NCBI GenBank assembly: GCA_963573305.1
Contig: OY754330.1
Span: 20,432,596 to 20,496,595 of the forward strand
Source: Pyrrhosoma nymphula
Lineage: Eukaryota > Arthropoda > Insecta > Odonata > Coenagrionidae
Length of the DNA: 64,000 bases
Direction: 5' to 3'
The notes under the pieces were generated by a model. That model saw nothing but the letters and a program-made list of their open reading frames with translations, was not told where the DNA came from and searched no databases. The stretch's first letter is position 1, and each line of letters begins with the position of its first letter. The position numbers were made by a program, and so were the translations under genes. Positions 1 to 10,925 of the stretch are shown one piece after another.

Positions 1-284
1 AAGTCATTGCGACTGTCATGGTTGGTCCATGTTGAAAGGATGGAAGAGTATAGAATGCCCAAATTGTTAATTGATAGCAAGGTGGAAGGGAGTAGGAGGA
101 GAGGAAGACCACGCAAAAGATGGCTGCAAGATGTTGAAGAGGACCTGAAGACAAATGGGATTGGAAGATGGAGAGAGAGAAAAAAAAAAGCAAGGAGGAG
201 AGCCGAATGGGGGCATATAACTGAGGAAGAAGCCAAGGCCCACACCGGGCTGTAGAGCTGAGGAAGAAGAAGAAGATCACTCAA
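1..284 (+). mobile_element. LINE (non-LTR retrotransposon) 3' end, C-terminal ORF fragment
   Basis: The reading frame open from the window edge to 255 encodes the typical LINE C-terminal tail: a 'WLVHVERMEEYRMP' block followed by 'RGRPRKRWLQDVEEDL' and 'EEAKAHTGL', then a stop. The pattern 'GHxxRM ... RGRPxxRWxDxVxxDL' is characteristic of the region after the reverse transcriptase in many arthropod LINEs. After the stop the element ends in a short GAA-rich tail (255-284). An A-run at 180-189 interrupts the usual spacing, so the copy is probably dead. The clade is not assigned. Confidence 0.8.
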
Positions 285-1500
285 GCTATCATTTTCTGAT
301 TCACACATCACTTGCGTCCTCCCTGAGAACATCATATTCGCACCCGATATTTTCAGTGCAAATCTAGTTTACGATGCACTCTGATTGTCTAAATGACGGA
401 CTCAGGGACCGCTCAAATTATGAAAAAAGTGACAGGGATCCCTGTCACTGCAGCTATCCCTGAAAGTGAACGCGAAAACCTTCATTTTGAGCCATCATTT
501 GAGCCATCACTTGACCTATCATTCGAGCTAACCCTGAAAAGGGACGGAAAAAATGAACGCGTGAACCAGTAAAATTAATCATTTAACCTGACATTTGGCG
601 TGAATATCTAAATCTAAGGTTAATGTAATTGCCTTTGAATGGCTGCTCAAACCGGGTTTCCACGGAAATGCCTTTCGTTGAAATTAGAGAAAAATTGATG
701 ATTTTGGAGCTGAAGACGCAATTTTAGGAAAAAGCGAACTTAAAGAAAATAGAAATATATAATAAGGTACTAAATCCTTTCAGCCGTCCAATGATGAAAA
801 ATTCCATCTAATATCTTGAATGCAAGAATTTAAAAAAGAAAAGGAAGAAACTTCTGCACCGATTTCAATGCTTTTCTCAAGGGAGCAAAAGTTAACAATA
901 ATAGTGTTAAAAAACCACATTTTTTTACCGAAATCCTTTCTTAACCCTTCCCCTCGCTGTGATATAAATATATCCTCATGGTTTCACGTTTTCGTAACCA
1001 GAAGTTTTTGCTGCGCGTTGACAAGCGAATGAATCAATCAACCAGTACGTCAGGATATGCTATATAGGTTGTAAAATTTACAACCTGTACCAAAAAAAGA
1101 TTTGCACGCATTTTGCTTTTGCACATGTGATTTTAGAATTGTTTTCAGAAACCTCAAAGACGTATGCACACACATTTTCATAACAATTCTGCAGTTTTTT
1201 TCTATGCATATTTGGGCTGCTTTTTAGGGATTCTTTTCCGCTGTTCGACGGTATCACGGAAACTTGAATCAAACGTAGGATGTCCGCAATTAAGAACATA
1301 CACATTACATAACCTCGTTTCAGCGTGTCACCCAAAATTATCCCTTCTCCACTGTGCGGAAAAACGAATTTGCCACTAAAAATGAAAAATTAGGCCAAGA
1401 TTCATATTTATCCATCCAATTTCCACCGTAGAACATCATCTAATTATAGCGAATGCACAAATGATATGGTACGTAATCACGCGCGCGGGTACGAAGATAT
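285..1500. other. No gene seen; AT-rich intergenic or intronic DNA
   Basis: No conserved protein frame, RNA gene or clear repeat boundary was recognised. If GNAS extends to the left, this stretch lies in or beyond its introns. Confidence 0.4.
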
Positions 1501-1504
1501 ACAC

Positions 1505-1640
1505 CAAAGACGGTGAAATTCGACTAACTGGCTAACACATCGACCGGCAATTGGGAGATCCGGGTTCGAATCCCGTTCAAGTCAAATGATTATTTCATGG
1601 CGAATCTCACCGCCTTTTGTGTACATCATCCATCATCTTG
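1505..1640 (+). mobile_element. tRNA-derived SINE
   Basis: A B-box-like sequence GGTTCGAATCCCG sits at about 1563-1575, downstream of an A-box-like TGGCTAACACA around 1530. The cloverleaf acceptor ends do not pair, and unrelated sequence (ATGGCGAATCTCACCGCC...) follows, so a tRNA-headed SINE fits better than a functional tRNA gene. The 3' boundary is uncertain. Confidence 0.5.
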
Positions 1641-1649
1641 AAACTGGAC

Positions 1650-3130
1650 TGCGGCGGCTCATAATTTAACACAACCAATGATAAGATTTACAGCATCGAT
1701 GCACGCTAGCGGCCACGAAACGAGGGATGAAAACAAATCACTTTCGCAACGACCCTCCAGCGGTGTGCTGTGCAAAGAAGTCGCGGCCCACGAGGGATCG
1801 TGACCCTCGCGGTGGGATTGGAATCGCACGCCACAGGGGAGGGACAGGCGCGCCTGGATACGACGGCTTCCCGCGCCGTGGGGCTGGGATCGAGACCCGG
1901 TGGAATTCAACGAATTTCGATGGCCACGAATTAGGGGTGCGGGATTTGGGACGCTCATAAGGTTAATTAATCCCAGGGGCGGACGAAGTGTTCTCGGGGC
2001 GAAGTGAATTCATCGCGGCGGGCCGGCAGCGGCGAACGGAGTGGTTAAGGTAGTTCGAGCGAGATATATTCCCTAGTCATAATGGAGACCATATTCGAAT
2101 TTTAATTTCAGCGTCCGTACGGAGTATGAAGTAAATGTTGTAACATTTAATGGCGCAAAAATATAGTGAAACATGACAAACATTCTCAGTAATTAAATAT
2201 ACCTGCTTACGTATCTAACATGACACATTTTCTCACGCCGTACGGCTAGAAATCCTTCAAAACAGCACGTTTTCTCGTGATTCTGTAAACATTAATGCGG
2301 TGAGTAATGGATTAATTTTTATAGATAGTTGAGAAAACATACAAACTACACACCGTTAGTTTTTTGACGAAATCTAGTTGCTATAAATACCTATTTTTTT
2401 CAATATTCTCCCTCTGGAGCGCACAGCCGTAATCTACCCCATGTTAAACAGCTTGTATTTTCAGACAAATTGCTCGAATATTAGTTCTGTAAGAGGTAAA
2501 TATTTTGATATCATTGGAGAGATGGGTGTTTTTTTCTTTAAAATGAGACCAAATTGATAAAATTCTAGGTGAAATGATTTTTCGCTCAACCTGCCTTAAG
2601 GTGGCTGTAGCGGTAATCGTGAGTAGTTGAAGGCACATTCTAATAACTTTTCAAGTAAGTCGAAAAAGTATTCTTGGACCACATTTCACTCAAGTACACC
2701 TGTTTATACGTTGGAAATCACCATACATGCAGTAATGTATGTGACACAACAGTTATATTTCAAATTTTCGCCTAATTAAAGCATTGTTTTGACTTGGATT
2801 TTCAGCGCGAAATTCTAAATTTACGAGAAAATCATATCTAAATACGTTTTTCTTACCCGGCTTAATACATAGATATTATTTAGCAGCTATTATAATAATA
2901 CGAAACTTATTTTTTCGCATTTAGGAGAAAATCTGTACATAAGTAATTGAATTGTTTCAAAATATATGCCGTGAGCCATATGAGTACTTGTTAAAATATC
3001 ATCGAATTGCCGGGAAACCAAATCGGTAGCACGCAGATTTTTTTACTTAAATCGATAGATATTACTAATAAGGACACGTATGCCAAGTTTCACGCAAATC
3101 TGTACATAAACAAAAATCGCTCCAGCCACC
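1650..3130. other. No gene seen; includes a GC-rich patch at 1740-2060
   Basis: A GC-rich segment (about 1740-2060) has overlapping open frames on both strands but no recognisable protein similarity. The remainder is AT-rich without clear features. Confidence 0.35.
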
Positions 3131-3639
3131 TTAAGAGGGGGGTAGAGCGACCACGAGACTCGAACGGCGACCGGATGAGGAGAAGGAAGGATCGGGAGAG
3201 GCGAAAGGGAGGAGAGAGAGGGGTGGGCGGTGGTTTGCCAGAAAGAGGTGTCTAGACGAGGGCAAAGGAGAGGGAGTTGAAGAGAGAAGTGACCCCGATT
3301 CCGTCGCCTGGGAGGAGAAAGGGGTTTCCGTGCTTGTCGGGAGGGTGAGGTCTCGATTGGGACCATCTCTCTCCCACCGCGACGACGACGGCGGGGAACT
3401 CTTTCTTTGGCAGCCGATCGCGTTCCATCAAGGACGGCAAATACTCGTGGGTGATTGTAACGTCGTGTCGTGCCTTACCCCACCAAAAATGATCGCGTAG
3501 ATTTGTTTGAAATAGAAGTTTTGTTGTTCGTAATTTAGTTGATGGTTGTTCCGTTTATTTTAATTTATTAATTATAATTTTATTGATGTTTTTAAAAAGA
3601 AATTATGATTTACCAAGTCTTCAAGGTAATTACACCTGG

Positions 3640-4060
3640 TAATAGGCATCATATCTGCGGATCATGGCATCAACGAAGACCATTGCCATACAACGGGATG
3701 ATGCAAAGATACGTAGCCGCACGCATGGCTATTGGGACCGTATAATCAAAGAGGCCATAGAGATCCGCCTGTAAAAAAGAAATGTTAACCGAGACACTGG
3801 TTTTCAATTAAATAGGGCCTGGAAACCAATAATAAATTGCATTAAAAATGAAAGAGAAGGCGAGGGAACCAGACAACGGTCAAACCGACTAACGGGGCCA
3901 ATAAGGAGTCACCTGATCCGGATTGTTTGATATAAATAACGGAAAATTTCGACTCATGCGGCATTCAGAAGACTGATGACGAACAAGTCGTTCGTCGAAA
4001 CGTCGGCAGATATGATGCCAATTACCTGTTGTAATACCCGTGAAGACTTCATACATCATA
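3640..4060 (+). mobile_element. Penelope-like element 3' fragment (end of GIY-YIG ORF plus 3' end)
   Basis: Frame-broken translation at about 3660-3900 gives the signature PLE C-terminus: 'ASTKTIAIQRDDAKI', 'YWDRIIKEAIEIRL' and 'NVNRDTGFQLNRAWKP'. The last matches the 'NxNRDxGFxLxRxWxP' tail seen in the fuller copy at 21.6-23.3 kb. The coding tail is followed by a hairpin-containing CTGATGA...GAAACGTC motif at 3973-4004. The copy is 5' truncated and carries stop codons and frameshifts. Confidence 0.75.
3973..4004 (+). ncRNA. Hammerhead-ribozyme-like motif of a PLE
   Basis: CTGATGA (3973-3979), then a 5-6 bp hairpin (CGAAC / GTTCG around an AAGTC loop), then GAAACGTC (3997-4004). This follows the order of the hammerhead core (CUGANGA, stem II, GAAA, short stem III, cleavage triplet). 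Hammerhead motifs are known in Penelope-like retroelements. Here stem I cannot be confirmed and two extra bases precede GAAA, so activity is unproven. Confidence 0.45.
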
Positions 4061-4319
4061 TTCATCGGGAAAATCTTAGATCATTCAAATTATGACTTGT
4101 TAATTGTTGAATGTAGATTTTTCATAAAGGGTTGTTAAGAGGTAGTTGTTTTAAGTAAGAAGAGGGATTGTTGGGCGAGGGACCATAGCGAGAGGATCGA
4201 TTGTGCATTAGTATTGAATCAAGAAGGGTTTTGAACATTAGAAATTGAGTAAACAATTCAAAAAGGGTCACCACATCACAGTGATACAACTCGGTGTAGT
4301 TTCGGCAGTGGATGCGGCG

Positions 4320-5640
4320 AGAACCGGAGGGAGGAGGAGGATAAAGGGAAGAAGAAGGAACTCGCGGAGAAGGGCGGCGACGACGAGGAGTGGAACGGCC
4401 GCTTTACACGCGCGAGCATGGCGGGGGGGCGCGATGGGTGTGTGCGTACGGGGAATGGGGGAAGGTCAAGGCTCCCTCTCTCTCTGCCTCCACCGCCCCT
4501 CCACTCTTCTCCCCCGGGGGCAATGGGCCGGACGTCCCGCGGGCCGCCTCGCTCCCCTCCTCCCCCACTCTCACACCACAAGGGAGGATGCACCACCACC
4601 GCCCGGGAAGGAGAGAGGAAAGAAAGTCCGCGGGCTTCTCACGAAGACCGGGGGGGGGAGGGGGGGGGGGGGGGTCGGGAGAGCAAGAGGTGGTAGGGGT
4701 GAGGTTCGGGGGACACTTGGAGAGAGTGAGAAGGGGTGATGGGGATTCCGAAAGGGCGAATGCACACAGACACAAGAGGAGCATCCGCGAAATCGATGGA
4801 AGAAAGGTGGCCATCGAAAAAGAGAAAGATTTCATCATTTGGGCGGAAGGAGGGTGGGGGCGGAGGAATGGATGGAGAACATACAATTACATTCGGGAAA
4901 ATGTCCAACCTTCACCGCCGCGATCGATACTACCCCACCCCGCAAACTGTCGACAGGCTGGCCACCTGTGCGGAGAGGGACGGAGATGGGCCGAGGGGGA
5001 TGGGGGAGGAGGAGTGAGGAAGGGAGAGAGAGGGAGGGAGGAGAGGGCTCGGGAGGGATCGAGGGGAATGAGGAAATAGGGTCGGGGAAGTGGGGGTGTG
5101 GAGGCCGCCGGGAGGAAAAAGGATTGCGGGGGAGGAAGCAAGGGTTAGAGGTGGCGGTGTGCAAGGAAGAGAGTGAGGGAGGGAGGGAGAATGGAGGGAG
5201 GGGGCTGCTGGAAAAATGAAATGATCTCCAAAGTGGATGCGGGGGAGGCACGCGCGTGACAAAGAGCGGCACGGAGGGAGACGTAGAATGGACGAAAATC
5301 GAAGCGATGGGGGAGGGGATCCGTGCCTGGTGAATGAACAGGACGAGGGCCGGGACCGAGAGAGAGACGATCCTGAAGGACGAGAGAGTCGGGGAGGAGG
5401 AGGCTGCTGCCTGGCGGCGCAGCGGAGGGCACGGGGGCGTGGTCGGCGGCGGGGAGAGGGGAGGGTGCGAGGAGCTCATGCGAGTGGGCCTTCCGGGCAC
5501 GGGAGAGCGACGGATCCTCACGAAAATAGTGTCATACCTTTGGGAGAAACCACCATCTCGGCGATTGTTTTCCCTCGGGATGACGGGAAAAAATTTGGGG
5601 TATACCTTCAATCACAAAGCTCGGAGGGAGGGGGGGGAGG
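4320..5640. repeat. Long purine-skewed, GC-rich low-complexity tract
   Basis: For about 1.3 kb the plus strand is dominated by GGA/GAG/GGGA words, with a near-pure G run (about 4651-4676). The minus strand, which is the sense strand of GNAS, is correspondingly polypyrimidine. Long open frames occur in several phases on both strands because stop codons are rare in such composition. They encode low-complexity G/R/E- or P/S-rich peptides, so I treat them as artefacts. The tract lies where GNAS intron 2 should be. A similar but shorter purine-rich stretch is at 3140-3440. Confidence 0.75.
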
Positions 5641-6056
5641 AGTGGGCATTATTTATTTTTAACCACCCACACCTATGCATACAAGAACTTTCTCTAATTC
5701 ATAATTGAACGAACAGATCTGTCAATATCTACTGACAGACGAACTGATTTATCTTCACTAGAACATCAAAGTATGCCCCTAATACCCTTGAACAGTGGAG
5801 ATTTAAAGTTTAAATGACAACACCGTTTCACAGGGAAGAAAAGATAGTATTTGCATGAAAACGTTTTAGACAGCGCCACCAGAATCAGGCAACATAAAGT
5901 GCGATTCGCACGAGAGTTTTGCACATAATCCTAAATAAATTATATACGCAACAAACTTGGGAAACCGTCTAGCAAATTTTAGAATTTCTACATCGACATT
6001 CTACCGGTTTGCATGAGCTTTTGAGGAGTAGGTGTAAGAACATGAAAGTCACTTAC

Positions 6057-6129
6057 TCTTCGCTGAATCCATTAACGTGTAATATCCTCATCTGCTTCAC
6101 AATCGTGCTTTTCCCTGATTCTCCAGCAC
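6057..6129 (-). CDS. GNAS: GNAS coding exon 2 (P-loop exon)
   Basis: The acceptor CTAAG ends at 6130. The exon starts with the last two bases of Gly47, carries AGESGKSTIVKQMRILHVNG, and ends after GA at 6057 with donor GTAAGT (phase 2). It is only 73 nt, too short to stand out in a simple open-frame search. Confidence 0.92.
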
Positions 6130-6390
6130 CTTAGAAGAGACAGAAACTTAAATAAGAACACAAATATTCATACAAACCATCACAATCTTCGCCAGCTCAA
6201 TATGGCTGACATGACTACACGATTACCGCCGTAGATGTGTTCGATATTTACCAAGAAGCAAGAGTCTATGAGTAGCTCTATATACTTGTTTATCCTTTTG
6301 AATCTGTTGATTTATCTTTTTGTTCGCTTCCTTTCGCCTTTTATTTTCTTCTTGGTCTGCTTTTGAGCTCGCACTTCCAAAACAACCCAT
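6057..6390 (-). CDS. GNAS: Guanine nucleotide-binding protein G(s) subunit alpha, 5' part (two coding exons)
   Basis: Two joined exons (6390-6252 and 6129-6057) encode the first 70 residues of a G-alpha-s. The G-alpha-s family couples GPCRs to adenylyl cyclase at the plasma membrane. The start is the Met of MGCFGSASSK, where Gly2/Cys3 give the N-terminal acylation (palmitoylation) signal. A basic N-terminal helix and then KDKQVYRATHRLLLLG follow, a block diagnostic of the Gs class. The nucleotide-binding P-loop GAGESGKST (residues 47-55) is split after the first base of Gly47 by a 122-bp intron. Next comes IVKQMRILHVNGF, and exon 2 ends in phase 2 at a GTAAGT donor. An upstream in-frame Met (at 6525) gives a Cys-rich extension unlike any G-alpha, so I take it as 5' UTR. 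The remaining exons (helical domain, switch regions, C-terminus) were not found in 1-6056 and presumably lie left of the window. Confidence 0.93.
6252..6390 (-). CDS. GNAS: GNAS coding exon 1
   Basis: ATG at 6390-6388. Encodes residues 1-46 and the first base of Gly47. Donor GTAAAT begins at 6251 (phase 1). Confidence 0.92.
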
Positions 6391-6399
6391 GACATCAGG

Positions 6400-9300
6400 C
6401 CAGCTATCAAGAAATATGGTGGCAAGGCAGCACCGATGTGAGTCGCGCTGCCTCTCGCTTCCGACGAGATTCCCTATTTTGTTACAAATAATAGCACAGA
6501 CACAGCACAACACTGTTAACCACACATTTTAGGACGTTTTCCCACACTCTTTTCCATCGGATGAGCACCAACTACGAGGGTTTAGATGAGGTTACACATG
6601 TAACGTCCAATACGGGGAAGGACTACCACTTGACTGTCGTCCTCTGAAACGGTGGGATTATGATGCATTGTGGGAAGTGCGAAATTGGTTCTCCGAAGTG
6701 GCAAAATCGAAAAATGATTTAATTTGCGCTTTTTAAAAGAAAATGTAAATTTGATTATTTCTGCGTTATCTTGTTCGCGTAAAAATAACGAAAAAGTCAA
6801 TTTTATATCGACCGCTGCGCAACTATCAGCGGTTTCGCTACGATCACCTTACTTACACCCGAAGTATCCTACGATATTCAGCTCTGACCAACTTGTCGCT
6901 TGAACGTTAAATGTATTCTTATAAAAACAATGAAAATCATATGTAAACAAATTAAACTATTAAATCCTATTCCTATAATAATTTTAATTTTGTTTTACTG
7001 GCGTTAGCCGCAAAGTGACTACAAATGCATAATTTGTGACGAACACTAATGAACTCGGACACAATTTATCTCGCATATAATAGTGAATGCCACTTTTAAA
7101 CTCCTATGCTCTCTATTAACGAATGCTAATCACAGCTATTTACTCTTTGGAGATATGATTATGCGCTTTTAGGTAGATCATTTGTTGTAAAATTGTTGTA
7201 TAGCTTTTCGCGAGTGAAGATGAAACCATGAAAATACAAAACAAATGACAAAAGAAAATGTCGTTCAGAGCGAGATTTGGAAATTTGGAGTTGCGGAGTA
7301 TATGATATGAACAAATATTAATGACAGCTGTGAAGAAACTGAAATTAATTGAAAGTTTATTGCAAGTTATTGTGTCCGTCGTATTTCAGTGAATGTGAGG
7401 TAGGAAATAATTTCTGAACTTGAATTCCTATTATTGAAGTTGTTTCATTGATGTGATTGGGTAGGTCATGAACGTGCATATGCATTATGCATGCTTGTTC
7501 ATGGGGTAGGTTTTGCTTTAGGCGTGAAGAAGATTTTTTAAAAATAGGTCCTGTGTATATTTTCTTTGATAGGTACAAATTTTCTTAGCCAGACTGCAGA
7601 TAACCATTTTCCCTAGTAGCCCTGTGTCTATCTTATGTTCTCCATCTCTCGTCAATCGTCTAAATTTCGTTTTGCGTTGCCAACCTATGATTTTAATACT
7701 TAACTAACAGGTTAATAGTTTTTCACAGCTACTATTTCTTCCGTAAAGTTTATTGAGGCATTTATAGTAACAAACATCAGCTGCTAGTGCATGGAGCTCT
7801 GTCTTAGCATTTATTTATCGCATGCATCTTTATTCGGTCCCTGAATGGCTATTGGTTGACTTAGGTAGAGAGCAATGATGAAAAGAGGTCGCAGTTCATT
7901 TAGGACAGGAGCTAATAAGAATAAAACTTAGGAGATAAGTATATGATTGGCCTCAAATTGTAAAATACAATACATTTGATCTTGACATCATCAAGACATC
8001 ATTTGATCATCCACAAGCAGATGTGATTTCTTTTCTTGTGAGCGACCAAGCTGGGTCCTCATCCTTCGCTTTATTGCTTTTATGCTAATTTTATGCCTGA
8101 ATTGGGACTTCATCCATTTTTAACAGAACTTAATGCTAGGTCTTCTGTATCATGAGAGGGCTTCTACATTAAATAATCAAAGGGTGAAACGATTAGACAA
8201 AAATTAAATAAAAAACAAAACTATCGTATCTCCAGATAGGAAAATACATGCTTGTGTATATTACCTTCTGATGTGATATTGGTTTAGATCTTCAGAGGGT
8301 ATTAGTAATACTCTTTCACCTCAAGGGGTTAATCATCTAACATATTTTAAATTTCCACTTGGAGAGTGTGTCATCCTGTGTAAGGCTTTACTGAAAGGAA
8401 ATACTTTTAATCATGCTTTCAGTACTAGTTCTGAAGGTTATGAAAAGAATGTTGTCCAGTGCCTTATGAGGGAGAACTCAAATGTAGCATGCTGGTAGCA
8501 GTGAGTCCAACCGAGATATGTTACACTCCTGGGATTATTGTCATTGTGGAACTGGGTAGTCTCATCCATTTTCCCCTTAGTTTCAAAACATGGAATTTCA
8601 CATCTCATGTCATTCTCAGCCAATTTTTCTTCTTCTTGGCACTTCAATGTTCAACTTCAATCTCAAAATTAATTCAATCTTATCACCACCAAATCTTTGT
8701 ATGCACAGTGGAAGCTTCCTGGCCCATAACCTGTAGTTTTTCTCCTCCTTTTTTAAAACAATTCAATCAATGCAAGAAGTTTTTAAACACTTTTATTCAA
8801 TCCCTTCTGCACATAAAATTCCTTTTACAGTCTCTAACTCCTCCATTGTTCATCTTGTTTATTTCTTGTTATTTCTTATCTCTCAGGAAATTGCTAATTA
8901 GCAAAAAACAGTATTTGTTGATGTTTACCATACCATCTGATACCATCCATATAATAACTTTCAAAAAAATTACATGGATTACCCTGATTAACTCTTGAGG
9001 GACCCAATATATACTACTCCATATTCACCTACCTCTATTAACATACCAAATAAAAAGTTGATGTATACAGATGAGATTTCAATTTGTAGAATGGTATGTG
9101 AGAAAATAGCATAATGGAATTTGGTTTTTAGGGAAGAAAGAATTGAGATCACAGTTTGAAAGTCAGGCCTTTGGAATGGAAATGACAATAAGAAAACTTA
9201 AACTTTTATTAAAACAATACCTGGTCTTAAAAAAAACTTCTTTGTGAAACTTTGAAAATAGATGAGGAACACATGATGAAAATAAGGAAGGAAGAAAAAA

Positions 9301-9640
9301 ATCAACTAAATTAATGGCACGTCCTCATGCTCAATTAAATGAATACAACATTTGTCCAAGAGCAGTTATTAATTCAGAACAGTCTGGTATTTATGATGTT
9401 AACACTGCAGTCGTGGAATATGTCAGCAAGAATGTGTGACAAAGTGGAATCCACATAAAATCAAGACACCCATTCGGAACAAAATGAAAATTAATGGCAG
9501 GTGAGGATCTAGCGAGAAAAATATAGCTGAAAACAGCATATAAGAGACGTTGAAATAATGAAGAAAAGAAGTAATAAGAGCAGCTGACAATGCTATGGGA
9601 AAAAATACTTTTCTGCAGGCCACAGAAAGAAAGAAGGTAT
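6400..9640. other. No gene seen upstream of GNAS; AT-rich
   Basis: Contains the presumed GNAS 5' UTR and promoter (about 6391-6900) and then AT-rich DNA. The 179-codon open frame at 8459-8998 has no recognisable domain, is rich in F/I/S/L as expected for AT-rich noise, and has no coding context. Confidence 0.4.
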
Positions 9641-10594
9641 TTGGTCCCAAGGATAGATGTAGAAAATACTCCTAATTTTCGTCCCCTTCAAAGTGTCTTC
9701 CACCACATTTACCCATGACTTTATTGGTCTACCCCTTCCTCTCTCACCATCACCCGTCTATCATAAATCGGTTACGTCAATAAACTTATCCATTTTCTAA
9801 ACATGCCAAATCAATAAAGCTTGCTCTTTCATGAATTTCCATTATTGGAAATCACTCCAAATGGCATTACCTTTGATTGGATGTTGTAAAAAGGAACTTC
9901 TTACAGTTAACTTTTCCCTGGGAGAGATTTCCTTCCACCTCTTTGCATTAGTTTTTCATCCATTCTTCTCTGGCCTTTTTTCCTTTACAGCTGACCATAT
10001 TTCTTATCATAGAGGATATGAATTCCGGCGAGATGTGGTGGAAGTTTTCCGTTATGGATAAATGAAAAAACGTAGTGAACTCTTTCAATTTATTTCTTAT
10101 CATTTTATACATCTGCTGTCCTTCTATTTTCAATTTTTTTATACTTAATTCTTTTATCTATCAGGTCCAGGACTTCCTATGTAATCCATGGAATCTGATT
10201 TTCTCCTTCCTACTTTCTTTTCAGCTGCATTCATAATTAATTTTTTCATCACCTGCCATCTCTTTTCGATTGATCCTATATCAAATAAAACTTGCTCAGT
10301 GGTAACTTTGTGGTATTGCATGTTATAAATTTCTATTCAAACTTTTTCATAACAACAAATTGGTAGTTGAGTAAAAGTTTAATGAAATTTTTTGATCCTC
10401 TATAATTTCCTTCCTCTTCAACTTTGTCTAGAATACTTTCATATGCCAATCAGTGTTCTGTATTCCTCAGTCTTTCCACCTGCCAGTGATTATTTGCTGA
10501 TATCTATAGTTTTTAAAACTTAAGCTGACATTTTTTCATGACCAAATAAATCGCTGCTTCATTGATTCTTAGGTTTCCTCGGGGTTGATCAGTT

Positions 10595-10925
10595 GATCTC
10601 TCCATTGTTTCCTGGTTGTCACTGTGTTCGAACCACAGCCATGAAATACTTTTCGATGAAGCCACGGTCATTGCTAGAGAAAAACAATTCTTCCTAAGGC
10701 TGATAAAGGAAGCGATCTAAATCAATAGGACGCCCAACAACATGAATAGAGAGGACGGATACCCTCTCCATAGCTCGTGGAAGAGGGTTCTCCGAGAAAG
10801 AACCATGGCACCAAAATGTCCTACACAAGGCGGCCTAAATCTCCACCCGGCAACTCGACCTGAGGACGCTGGTTGCAATACCAGCGAAACTGTCGTCATT
10901 AACAAAGTTCAACATGGTGAAAGTG
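10595..10925 (+). mobile_element. Penelope-like element 3' fragment inserted in the LINE
   Basis: Plus-strand frame at about 10640-10810 reads 'FDEATVIARE', 'RLIKEAI', 'NRTPNNMNREDGYPL' and 'SSWKRVLRERT', the end of a PLE GIY-YIG endonuclease ORF, with one in-frame stop. It is followed by a CTGAGGA...GAAAC hairpin motif at 10860-10894. The fragment separates two collinear halves of the minus-strand LINE, so it inserted later. Confidence 0.75.
10860..10894 (+). ncRNA. Hammerhead-like motif of a PLE
   Basis: CTGAGGA (matches CUGANGA), a 7-bp hairpin CGCTGGT/ACCAGCG with a TGCAAT loop, then AAAC and TGTC. The stem uses the G that would be G12 of the hammerhead core, so this copy looks degenerate. 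Confidence 0.4.

Noticed and set aside
4245..5708. Many long overlapping open frames on both strands (up to 258 codons)
   Set aside because: They arise from purine/pyrimidine-skewed low-complexity DNA that lacks stop codons; the peptides are G/R/E- or P/S-rich with no domain.
1..6056. Remaining GNAS exons
   Set aside because: I looked for the conserved helical-domain and switch-region motifs on the minus strand and did not see them; they probably lie outside the window.
6391..6525. N-terminal extension of GNAS from an upstream Met
   Set aside because: It gives a Cys-rich leader unlike G-alpha proteins and would bury the MGC acylation signal.
8459..8998. 179-codon plus-strand open frame
   Set aside because: AT-rich composition, hydrophobic noise, no domain, no splice context.
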